64,000 nt of DNA from Diphasiastrum complanatum (Eukaryota > Streptophyta > Lycopodiopsida > Lycopodiales > Lycopodiaceae), in assembly GCA_029204225.1 (NCBI GenBank), contig CM055108.1:22990326-23054325 (forward strand), read 5' to 3'. The notes beneath the pieces are model-generated. The model was not told the DNA's origin. It worked only from the letters and a program-made list of their open reading frames with translations, and ran no database searches. Both the position numbers and the translations under genes were made by a program. This document shows positions 46,655 to 56,340 of the stretch, piece by piece; position 1 is the stretch's first letter, and the number at the start of each line of letters is the position of its first letter.

Positions 46655-47966
46655 ATGTATGTAATCCTATCTTATCTCTCAACATTACAAATCTATCTTT
46701 GCTCAAAGCCTTGGTCATCATGTCAGCAGCCATGTCCTTGGTGGGACAGTATTCTAGGCTTATTTCATTCTTCTGTACCAGATCCTTGACGAAATGGTAC
46801 TACATTTCGATATGTTTGCTTCTCTTTTGGAAACCTTCATTCTTGCACCAGAAAATACATCATTGGTTGTCATTCTTCATGACCATTCCCTTCATGTCTA
46901 TGCCAATTTCTCTGCAAAAGTTCTTCATACAGGCATACTCCTTTGCTCACTGACACAAGCTGATGTATTCCGCCTTTGTTGATGACAAAGCCACCAATAT
47001 CTCTTTGACACTTCCCCAGCTTATGGCAGCACCATTCATAATAAACACATACCCGCTGGTCAATTTTCGATCATCGACATCCTCTCCCCAGTCTGAGTCT
47101 GTATATCCTAATATCTCCCCTCCTGAGTTGATGTAGTGTAAGGCGTGATTGATCGTGCCCTTCAGATATCTGATCACCCGTTTGCATGCTCTCCAATGTT
47201 CGATTTCAGGGTTCTCACAGAATCTGCTCAGTTGCCCCACATCTGTTGCTACATCAGGTCGGGTACATAACATCACATACATTATCGATCCTATCATGCT
47301 CATGTACAGACATTTATCCATCTGCCCTCTTTCCTCGTTGCTCAACGTAGACATCTTTGTGCTCAATCTCATTCCTGGATCCAAAGGTGTTCCTAGTGCA
47401 TTTGATTCCGACATTCCATACCTTTTGATTATATCATTGATATATCTTTCTTGTGATAGCCACATTTCTCTGGAATCCCTATTCCTTCTCACATGTATCC
47501 CTAAACAGTAGTGCAACTCGCCCATATCTTTCATCTCAAATTCATCACTCAGATCTCCCTTGCATGCCTTCATCGATTGAGGGTTGTTCCCTATCAGAAT
47601 CATGTCATCCATGTACAATGCTATAACTAAAGTTCTCCCCTGTTCCTCCTTGTAGAAGACATTGTTGTCTGAAGCACATCTCTTGAATCCCTTTTCTATG
47701 AAGTAGTATTTTATCCTCTCTTACCATACTCTCGAGGCTTGCTTAGGCCCATATATGGCTTTCTTCAACCTGCAGACCTTGTCTTCCTTTTCTTTGAAAC
47801 CCTCTGGTTGTCGCATCATGTAGACTTCATCTTGTAGTATACCATTCAGAAAAGCCATTTTCACATCCATGTGATGTACCTCATGATCACAGGCATTTGC
47901 CCATGCCAGCAACATTCGTATTGACCCAATTCTAGCTACCAGGGCAAATGTCTCCTCAAAATCCAC
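46655..47966 (-). pseudogene. copia-E RT and RNase H
   Basis: The minus strand reads GVDFEETFALVARIGSIRML, HHMDVKMAFLNGIL and EGFKEKEDKVCRLKKAIYGP (47721-47966), a stop near 47720, then catalytic MYMDD (LYMDDMILIGNN type, 47580-47618), FEMKDMGELHYCLGI, ALGTPLDPGMRL, GSIMYVMLCTRPDVA, GYTDSDWGEDVDDRKLTSGY and SSTKAEYISLC (46950). The rest of RNase H follows in the same region (RSKHIEM, MMTKALSKDRF, about 46690-46830) after stops at 46947 and elsewhere. YMDD replaces the commoner YVDD; both occur in active RTs. Confidence 0.9.
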
Positions 47967-48058
47967 ACCCTCTACCTCGAGCCCATCCTGAAGCCAATCG
48001 CAATCACCTCGCCCTCATTTGTGATCATGCACCCCTGTCTTTCAAAAGAAACCTCCAT

Positions 48059-48627
48059 TCAATTGTTTGTGAGTGACCCAACTGAGATCAGATTATTCGC
48101 TAAATTTGGCATGTGTAGAACTTCTTGTATAATCAGCTCTCTTTCCTTTCCTAACCATACAGCCACTGACCTGATGCCCACCACATCTGCCCTGCCTCGA
48201 TCTCCAACTGTGATCTCTCTCTTCCTTGTCACGAGTTCATATGTGATGAACCCCTTCCATTCAAACGTCAAATGGGTACTCGCTCCAGAATCCACGTACC
48301 AACAGATGTCTGTGGAGATTGCATCTTGTTGATTATCTCCATGGATTCTCACCACGCTTTCGCTATTGTCTCCAGACGGATTGCTTGAGCTGCCACTCTG
48401 TTCTTTGATTATTACCATTAATCCATAGACTTTAAGTAACTCTTCTGTTTTCCCTTCTTCGACCAGGTTGGCCTGTGAGCTCTCACCCCTCTTCTGATCC
48501 TCCTTTTTCTTATGGCAATTTCGAATAAAATGTTATTGTCACTCCAAGGCTTGTTTCCTCCCTGCTTTGTGCTTAGTTGCTTTCCTTCCTTGATTTGTGT
48601 CTTCTTGAAACTAGATATCAAGGCCAT
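48059..48627 (-). pseudogene. copia-E protease and end of gag
   Basis: The frame 48059-48418 carries the copia protease with its active-site motif intact (CWYVDSGASTHLTFEWKGF), the flap-like GDRGRADVVGIRSVAVWL, and MPNLANNLISVGSL. Immediately after SL the frame closes, and within about 100 bp the sequence is already RT (GVDFEETF at about 47966), so GAG-pre-integrase and the whole integrase are gone. The preceding frame (48418-48627) is Lys/Arg-rich, as expected for the end of gag. No CCHC knuckle is readable. Confidence 0.82.
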
Positions 48628-49350
48628 CTCTTCTGTAGGTGGATTACCTTCCTCCGGGCTTCTTCCTGTAATAACCTTCTTGTTACAAATTCAAGATCCA
48701 ATCATTCTTTGAATCCGTCCAGCGTCATAACGAGAGGATCGTAGCTTGTAAGCTCGTGATCAGGGTGTATACTAATATCGCACTTGCCGCCTCCATCTAT
48801 CTCCAGATGCTCTTGATCTTGTCGATATGGGGCATTATTAGGTTCCCTTCCATCATCTTCAACGTGCTTAGCTGCCTGTGCAAGGTCAAAATGCTTGAGA
48901 ACCCCACCGCCTCATACGTTTTTCTCAACAGATCCCACACTCCCTTGGATGTTTCAGTATCCCGGACCTATGATATATCTGCATCCCCTAATGCCATGCA
49001 TGGCATCATGTAAGCCTTCGTTGTTTCTGGTTCACAATCTCGTCTTGATTCACATTCTTCAGGCGCCCTTCCTCGTCGAGCTCAACCGCTTCAGTTCCGT
49101 CGACGACCCCCCACAATCCCTTCTCTCTCAAGATGATCTTGAGTTTTCAGCTCCATGTAGCATAGTTCATCCCGTCAAGGCGCTCTATCATTCTGAAGTC
49201 GAACCTGTTATTTGTCGCCGTCTCGTATGAGTGCTTCTCAATCTCACCTTTTCCTAACTTGACAGTTGCCTCGTGCGGTCTCCTCCAACACGATCAATCG
49301 TCTTTTTGATGATTCCAAACTCACGCATCCCATAGATCCTGAATCTACCG
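48628..49350 (-). pseudogene. copia-E gag, degenerate
   Basis: Stop-rich minus-strand sequence with gag-like pieces: VWDLLRKTYEAVG (about 48900-48940), LSTLKMMEGNLIMPHIDKI and WRQMEAASAILVYTLI (48770-48870), TDSKNDWIL (48695-48720). The order and 'L.....M....I..H...' pattern fit copia gag (UBN2-type). The N-terminal part cannot be read through. Confidence 0.55.
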
Positions 49351-49356
49351 AGCGAA

Positions 49357-49370
49357 GTGGGCCCATAACC
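49357..49370 (-). other. Primer-binding site matching the anticodon arm of tRNA-iMet
   Basis: Two bases inside the 5' LTR the plus strand reads GTGGGCCCATAACC. This equals the anticodon stem-loop of plant initiator tRNA-Met (as I recall it, GUGGGCCCAUAACC with anticodon CAU), so the minus-strand element RNA is complementary to it over 14 nt. Drosophila copia is known to prime from a tRNA-iMet half cleaved in the anticodon loop; this site fits that mode. All other PBSs in this window match the tRNA 3' end. Confidence 0.75.
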
Positions 49371-49372
49371 TT

Positions 49373-49686
49373 TGATGGATTATCCTTGTTGTTGCAACAA
49401 ATCAATTGACAAGTGTGTTTGCAAATGATAAAGCAAGATCAAGATAATTCACAGCACTCAAGAGAATCAATCCACAGAAGATAGAAAAGCATAGAGCATT
49501 CACAAAAATTTCACGTCTATTACAAAAACATAACACGTACATATACGCTACTTAGTTACATGCCAAGAACTTTCTATTCTAGGGATTCCGCTTCACATGA
49601 CAAGAAACCGCTTTTAACTAACCGCTATTGACTATATTCGTAGTGCTCCACTGTGAATTGTAATCTATCTAGAAAGATCCTTATCA
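49373..49686 (-). repeat. copia-E 5' LTR
   Basis: 314 bp, TGATGGATTATCC to GATCCTTATCA on the plus strand, followed by the target duplication AGATG at 49687-49691. Confidence 0.93.
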
Positions 49687-49691
49687 AGATG

Positions 49692-50389
49692 GTGCTCTCA
49701 ATTAGGATTCACACCGGCGTTGACAAGATAGAATGGCATGCCACTCTGCATGTTTCATTATGTCATGGGCTAGCCTGGTGCCTCAGTCACCATCCAAGGA
49801 ACATTTTACATTTCATGATAATGTCCTCTGTGAATGCAATTTTGGCATCTAAAACATCATCAATTATGGTAGAAAAAGTCAGGTAATCTTTAATGTAATA
49901 GGTAGTGGACATGGGGAGGAAGATCCTGGAAATAATATGTCAATTTTGGCGAGCTAGGGTTGCCATGGATGATTGATTATTTTAAGGACTAGTCGGTCAA
50001 AAGAAATTTTCCAGTGACTTGAAAGAATCATTTATATGGAAAAGGCTAAACTATTTAAGATCGCAATATAATGTCAAAGAGGAGAATACTAGTTGCATGT
50101 TATATCTTTTTTAATGATCTCAGTATGTTGTTAGTTACGCTCCATGTGGCTTACAAGCATAAAGTATGCTTTTGATGCTTTCAGAGCTATTGAGTAGCAT
50201 GATGAAGTTGAAGCAATACACTAGCATGTTGAGGCATAAGGTTGAAGAACATCATGTTGAATAGCATTCTTAACTCTGTTCTACTTGGAAATTCTCTCCA
50301 CTCAAGAATGATCTCAAATTTTGCCTTCTTCTTATTATCCCTTGTCAAGATTGCAAGTTTGCTATTTTGTAAGGATCCATGATCCACTC
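49692..50389. other. Unassigned sequence, continuation of the copia-E target site
   Basis: Joins to 46317 if copia-E is removed. Open frames on either strand (49653-49886 plus, 50187-50405 minus) have no recognised domain. Probably non-coding flank of the receptor-like protein gene or an older unknown repeat. Confidence 0.35.
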
Positions 50390-50856
50390 TTGCTATTATG
50401 TCCACGTCCTGCAGATAGGATTTGACATAATCCTAGACTTGGATACATGGTACTCCCGTACTCAACAATATTGGTTACGCCACATTATTCTGGACAAGGC
50501 CAATAATGTAATTAATAACCTTGTGAGGCCCAAACACCCTAAGTGGAGTTAGCACATGGATTTAGGAGTGTTAATGCATGTGTAGAGTATCTATAGCAAT
50601 GACAAGCATTTTTGGGGATTTTGGGCCTTGCATGGGCACATGCAAAAAGGGGTTTTGGGTCTATAAAGACTAGTAGAAACTCATCCTACTCCATCATAAT
50701 TTTGGTGATTCATTGCCAATTTCTCTCAGTCTACTCTTGTTTCCTATTCCTTGGCTTGGGGATGAAGCTACTGGAGATTGATCAGTTGCTTCTACTTGGT
50801 TGGGTAGTTTTTCTTCACAGTGTGCTCTCATGTGTTTTTTTAAGCAGGATCTATGC
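50390..50856 (+). repeat. LTR with TATA box, partner of the inverted copy at 21720-22110
   Basis: Contains TCTATAAAGACTAGTAG (about 50659-50675), a likely TATA box and transcription start area, and GGGCCTTGCATGGGCACATG. It ends near CTATGC beside a PBS-like TGGTATCAAAGC at 50857-50868 (one mismatch from the usual copia PBS), so it is a 5' LTR in plus orientation. The left limit is set by similarity to 22110. Confidence 0.6.
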
Positions 50857-50868
50857 TGGTATCAAAGC
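50857..50868 (+). other. Primer-binding site, one mismatch from the tRNA-iMet type
   Basis: TGGTATCAAAGC at the right edge of the LTR ending about 50856. Confidence 0.6.
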
Positions 50869-52491
50869 AAGGCTTAAGAATATCAGAGAACTTGGAGTGG
50901 TAAATCTTTTTGTTGAATTTTGCCGATCAATTGGTATTATCATCCAAGTGGGTGAATTCTCTCAATTCTCCTTTGCATGTCATTAAGGTCTATCTTTCCT
51001 GACTTTATCTAGGATTTTATGGAAGGATGTCCATGATAGCCAATTTATGATGTTGTTTTGGAGTTTTTGCTTGTGTAGCTCAAAATTTTGGTAGATATGA
51101 AAATTCCAACAAGTGTACTTTTAATTTAGAGATCATTAATGATGGATTTAATGATGCATGTCAGTTATTTTCATGATTTATGATTCTAGGCTATGTTTCC
51201 GGTCAAACATTGCTTCTTTTTCATTATTATTGACTATAAATCGATAACAAGAGCTAAAATATAGGAAGGACAAATCATTTAGATGGCAATAACTCTATAA
51301 ATCAAGCTTCATGTGAGTGGGATGGGGTTAATGTGGATGAAATCAATCTTATGTAGTGAAAAAATCAAAAAAACTGCCAAAAATTGTCATTTTTGCAAGA
51401 TTTTTCATGAAATGTGGTTGCATACTGTTATGAAACACCTTGAATCTTCTTGTGTAGATGATGCTATGCAAGTGGATATTGGTTCTCATGGTTTTCATAC
51501 TAGAAAAGCAAGTAATGGATTTGGAAAACAAAGTTTGTTCAATGACTTTGATGGTCAAGAGGAAGATCAAGAGGTTGGTCTCAAAGGGCTTCAACAACAC
51601 AAAAGGAAAGGTGGCAATTTGGAGCTAGTCAAAGGAATCAAAGGAAGGTTATTTGGCAAATATGTTATGGATCTATTTTGCAGCTTATTGAAGACTCAAT
51701 TAAGGTCAAAGGTGCAGCAAAGAAGTGTTGTTCAAGTTTACTTTACTTGTTCTATCTCATGTTTGAGCAATTTCATGTGGATGTGTGCAAATTGTCAAGA
51801 TATCGACAAACTAGCTACATTGTCTTGCAATATCTTATTGTTGGAGTTGTACTAGCATTTTTGGATGGTTTTGCTAATAAAAATATAGATATTTGAGGTT
51901 CATTATATCACTCATCCATGATCAAGCTCTCAAGTGTTGAGTTACTTGAGGAGATTGTCAATTTTTGGTGAATTCATGGTCATTTTCTTATGTCAAGTAG
52001 ATCTTGAAGATGGACTAGTGCAACCTACTTGGTTTATGGAGTCATGTGGTTCTGGATTTGCATCATTAATGTACTCACCTACTCATGTATTTCCAAGGTT
52101 TGATGGTTTCTTGTGGCAAGATGGAGATGGAGGCTCATTCATGGAGTTTTATGGTGGAGACATATCAAGAAAGGATAAAGTTGGAGGAGACAAGCAAGCA
52201 AATGGTCATCACTCAAATTTATTGTTTGGTTGCTGTAATTTTCCAGAGAGTTCAAAGTTTGAAACATGGAGAAATCATTTCATTCACAATCTGTTTGGTT
52301 CTTCATGTTCTAGTTATATCTTGATGTGTAAAATTGATGTAAGAAATAGTGAAGCATCCAATTTGGACACTATTCTCTATATCAATTATGAAAGATACTT
52401 TAGAACCTTAGAAAGGGGATCTATACTTAGGATGGAGATCATTCTAAAGTTGGATCAAAGTTCTATTGTCAAAACTATGCCAAAACTAGTT
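50869..52491 (+). other. Non-coding internal region of one or two LTR elements
   Basis: Sits between a 5' LTR/PBS (50857) and a polypurine tract/3' LTR (52492). The two LTRs are different, so two elements must be joined here. Plus-strand frames of 180 and 190 codons (51313-51855, 51934-52506) have no gag or pol motif, and their Cys/Tyr/Phe-rich composition does not look like protein. It resembles the LARD type (large LTR element without genes), but this is inference. Confidence 0.45.
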
Positions 52492-52501
52492 GAAGAGGGA
52501 G
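52492..52501 (+). other. Polypurine tract
   Basis: GAAGAGGGAG directly before TGTAAGAGATTTC, the start of an LTR in plus orientation. Confidence 0.7.
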
Positions 52502-52990
52502 TGTAAGAGATTTCAACTAGTTTAGTCTAGTTTAGTCACATTTTGGTAAATTGTCAATAAGAGGCCAAAACTCATTTTAGACTTGGAGATAAACTTTTTG
52601 AAGTTCTATTAGTTTAAAATATATTCAATAAACATTTTTTGAAAGTATGGGAAAGCTGGTAGTCGAGTTTGAGAGAGATTCAAATTTGAACTTTGGGTAC
52701 ATTGAATCTAGACCCAAAAATAGTAGGGTTTACATTTTGGAGGGAAAGCCAAGTGGCCAAATAGGGTTTGAAAACTTTATAAAAGGATGTAACTCGTGGA
52801 GAGACACATCTTCTCTCTTCTCTCTCTCATTTCATCATTATACATGGTTCTCTTTGGGTTCTACTACTCATTGGTGCACTATCTTGATGTTATCTTGCAA
52901 TCTTGTGTGTAGAATGCTCATATTTTGATATTTTCGGTTCCACACGTGTGAAATACAGTAGGGTACTGTAATTGTATGGACAACAAACAT
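52502..52990 (+). repeat. 3' LTR with TATA box and G-box
   Basis: Starts TGTAAGAGATTTC after the purine tract. It has CTTTATAAAAGGATG (about 52776-52790), a strong TATA box, and CACACGTGTG at 52941-52950. The right end is uncertain (around 52990). No second copy is in the window. Confidence 0.6.
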
Positions 52991-54297
52991 ATTTTATGTT
53001 TTGGTTTATGTTTGATCAGTATCTCTTAGGGTTTACATCTCATTTTGTATGTAGATGCTGATTTTTCTTACATTGGCAGGATTGTTGGTTTGCTCCTTTT
53101 GTAACCAAAGATCAGGGACATGGATTGGATCTTGAATGGTCTGAAATCCTTCACAATAGCTTGATAGTTTTGAGAGACACTATCGGACTATGGTCATTGA
53201 TAGTGCTATTGAAGATTTAGTGAAAGAGGAGCACTGTGTTTAGAATCATCAATCACAACAGAACCAATCAATTAATTGATGATTCAGTAGGTGTCTTAGA
53301 CAACCATAGTTATAGAGTTCGAAGGCATCAAGGACAACCATGATTCTGCACTTTGACTCAGTCGACAAGCATTAGAGAAACTCGACTCCAAAAAGACCCT
53401 TTATAAAGATTTTTTTTTTCTTTCAATTATTTTATGTCCACGTGGCCCAATAGTGTGTGTCCATGTGTGTTGTTATGTAACATGGCAAAAACTCCCATAA
53501 TTTGTGCTGGGGAAAGCTAGGTCCGACAACTCGTGTCTGGCCGAACAATAAGATCGGAATGATACTACTACTGCGCGAAGGCAGTGTCCGGCAAATCCCT
53601 CGGTGCATGCACTACTGATAGCTAAGTAGGCGAACACAAGAATAAGTTAACAGCTTGATTGCACAGTGGTTGCGGAAGCAAAGAGTAGACAATTAAACAA
53701 GGCAATCAGAAAGTCAAACAGAAAGTAGAGACCATGCAATACTGACAAAATTTGAACGCAGAACCAAACAATAATTTATTTAGATTAAGTATAATGAAAT
53801 ACAAGTCAGATAATAAAGGCGAGCGCAAGACAATTGCGGGCGAAACCACATTCTCACAAAAGTTAACTACAATTTGTAACAACTATGAGCTTATATTGAC
53901 AATCCGTCTGAAAAAGAAAAAATTAATGCATGAAAGCATCTATAATATTTGTCTCTGAGAAGGTGGTGTCTCAGGGTCAATGCGTGCTTGAGTGTATCAG
54001 TAATCAGCTTATTGTGTCTGGTATTGTATTACCGCATTATTGTATATTACATTTGATTAGATATATACAATTTACATTTGCTCATATGAAAGGTACTAGA
54101 GATGGTGTGAGGCCGTTGTGCTGTCTGGAGGAGATCATGGGCGGTTGCTGTCATTGTCAAGCTGGTTTGCACAGTATAGGAAGTGAGCATGAAATCCAAC
54201 ATTCAGCTATCAAGGAATGGCTTCAGTCTTTTTGCGAAAATATGAAAAGCCAAAAAAAAAATGTGACAAAGCCGAAGAATGCAAAAAATGTGCAAAT
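52991..54297. other. Unassigned sequence
   Basis: No gene identified. Includes the short dispersed repeat AAAAAGACCCTTTATAAAGA (about 53391-53410) shared with 19250-19290. A plus-strand frame (53930-54325) has a Cys/His cluster (CCLEEIMGGCCHCQAGLH) vaguely like a SWIM zinc finger, but the spacing is wrong for a call. Confidence 0.35.
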
Positions 54298-54480
54298 TGT
54301 TGGGAAACTTCGGGTAAGTCAATAAGTCGAGAAAGTAGAATTCGAGAAAGTTGAAGGAACACTATCATCGACTTTCCATGTATTTCTGCAGACTATGCAA
54401 CAATACGAGTAAAGATACAGCAATATGAATGGAAATAGATTAATATGGGATTTAAGAGAGTAGAGGAGATAAATCCAACA
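54298..54480 (-). repeat. 3' LTR of copia-K (inner end firm, outer end tentative)
   Basis: On the minus strand the purine tract AAGGGAGGGG (54481-54490) is followed by TGTTGGATTTATC, a clear LTR start. The matching terminus TGTTGGGA at 54298 on the plus strand would give TGTTGG...CCAACA ends and a 183-bp LTR, but without a second copy the length is a guess. Confidence 0.45.
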
Positions 54481-54488
54481 CCCCTCCC

Positions 54489-56340
54489 TTAATCTGGATC
54501 CGTGAATGCCTTGATCTTCAGACTAATCAATGCACAAAATCTGTTGTGTGCATTAATACTCAATGCCTTTGTAAAAACATTTGCAACCACGTCCTGCATT
54601 CTATAGTACGTTAAGCTTACCTCTCTGTTGAGAATCTTGCCCCTGACATAGTGATATCGAATCTCAATGTGCTTACTCCTAGAGTGAAATCTAGGATTGG
54701 CCGATAAGGCAATGGCACTCTGATTATCACATAATATGATTGTCAAGGTGTACTGACTCATCCCTATGTGTTGGCATGAGATCTAGTGACCAATCAAAAG
54801 AGAGATCTTCACCAATTTGGTCTAATATCTGACAATAAACTTCTCAACCAAAATGCTTCTTTGATAGATTGAGAAGCAACAAGTATACTCTGCCTCCATA
54901 GATGAAAGAACAATAGAGGTTTGTTTACGACTGTTCCAAGAAATAGAGCCGCCATTGAGGAAGAATGTAAATGTGGATTTACGAATATCTACATCTCCTC
55001 CCCAGCTTGCATCAAAATATCCACTAAATCGATGAAGATTCTCTGTGGATTTGAATTTGTTCCATTGGTATTGTACTTGATCTTAAAGACTCATTTGCAA
55101 TCGATAAGATTGCAGCCATCATGAGCTTCTACTAATGAGCATGTCTGGTTCTTGATCAGAGAGGAATACTCTATCTCCATTGCTTCTCTCTAGAGATCGG
55201 AGTCTGGTTGACTAAGTGCCTCTTCGGCAGACATCAGACAGTCGTCAGTTTCTACATTAAAAGACATGCAGACTTAGGAGTATACCTTGTGGGCTGTGTG
55301 CGCACTCGGCTTGATCTTCTTGGAGAAAGTGTCGACTGATGTTCCAATCCTTGTATTTGTCATTGCTAAGTAGTAGCAACATCTTTGTCTGACTCGTTGT
55401 AAGGTAATTGATCGATTATCGACACGCTTGAGTCAGAGGCTCAGATTGTCGTGTCGAAGACAAGTGTCGAAGGTTCACATGGGACTTTATCCTTGACTTT
55501 GAAGTTGATAAACTGATCCTCAATTAAGACTGTATTCCTGCTGAACAAAGTCTATTGCGTATTGGGACGTACAGCTTGTGGATGTTGTCAGATGAAGTGT
55601 ATCCGATAAGGATGGTCTTGAGACCTTGGAAGTTGAATTTCTTCCTTGTCTCCTCTAGGATCTGCAAGTAGGTGATGCATCTTGAAAGGTTCTTCAATGA
55701 AGGCTTAGAATCTGTCCAAATTTCATGTGGTGTTTTGTCTGAGAGGGCCTTTGTTGAACATCTATTCTGGATGTAAGCTACAATGGAGACAACTTCAGTC
55801 TAGAAGCTCTTCGGCAAAGATGCGTGTGCCAGCATGTACTTGACTGACTCGGCAAGGGTACGATTTTTTCTCTTAGCTAAGCCATTAGACTGAGGTGAAT
55901 GAGGAGTAATAAACTACTATTCAATGCCTTGGCTCTGGTACTCCTTGAATTTGGTAGAGATGTACTCCCCACCAATGTCGGACCTTAGGGCTTTGATTGT
56001 CTTACCAATTTCTTTCTCTGCACGCTCTTTGAAAATTCTGAAGCAATTGAAAGCTTTTGATTTCTTCTTGATAAAATATACCATAGTCCTTTTGGAAAAT
56101 TCATCAATAAAAGTAATAAAATACTTTGCATCCTTAAAGAAGGATTTTGCATTGGGCCACAAATGTTTGTATGTACAACATCTAATAATCCTCTAGCAAT
56201 ATGCTGATGGCTTGATCTAAATTGTTTCCTAGCATGTTTACTGACTAGACAATCTTGATAGACATGTAACTCAACTTTCCTATCTGGATAGTCGAGATCA
56301 AGGGCAATGGATTGCTTAGACATTTGTAGTACACAAGCAT
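54489..56340 (-). pseudogene. copia-K integrase and RNase H, RT deleted, catalytic residues changed
   Basis: Minus strand from 56340: the region after the zinc domain (VELHVYQDCLVSKHARKQF), then integrase. The first catalytic site reads VVHTNICGPM (Asp to Asn; copia normally has H(T/S)D), the second keeps Asp (LRSDIGGEY), and the third reads NGLAKRKNRT (Glu to Lys; normally NGxAER). The C-terminal part and linker follow (55300-55800), then EAMEIEYSSLIKNQTC and CKWVFKIKYNTNGTN (about 55065-55190), the very start of RT. From here it jumps straight to RNase H (VDILMQAGEE near 55005, SWNSRKQTS-like near 54930, DNQSAIALSANPRFHSRSKH near 54680-54735, FTKAL near 54570). The polymerase core with YxDD is missing. 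Frameshifts throughout. Confidence 0.88.

Larger units (their letters stand above)
46318..49686 (-). mobile_element. copia-E: LTR-flanked copia element, integrase deleted
   Basis: Complete insertion bounded by AGATG on both sides (46313-46317 and 49687-49691), a perfect 5-bp target duplication. LTRs run 46318-46626 (3') and 49373-49686 (5'), both TGATGGAT...CCTTATCA. By eye they differ by about a dozen substitutions and one short indel, so the insertion is fairly old. Internal order on the minus strand: PBS, degenerate gag, protease, then RT and RNase H with no GAG-pre-integrase or integrase. Total about 3.4 kb, compared with 4.5-5 kb for usual copia elements. Not autonomous. Confidence 0.93.

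Noticed and set aside
53930-54325. SWIM zinc-finger protein fragment
   Set aside because: The Cys and His spacing does not match the CxC...CxH pattern, and no flanking domain is seen.
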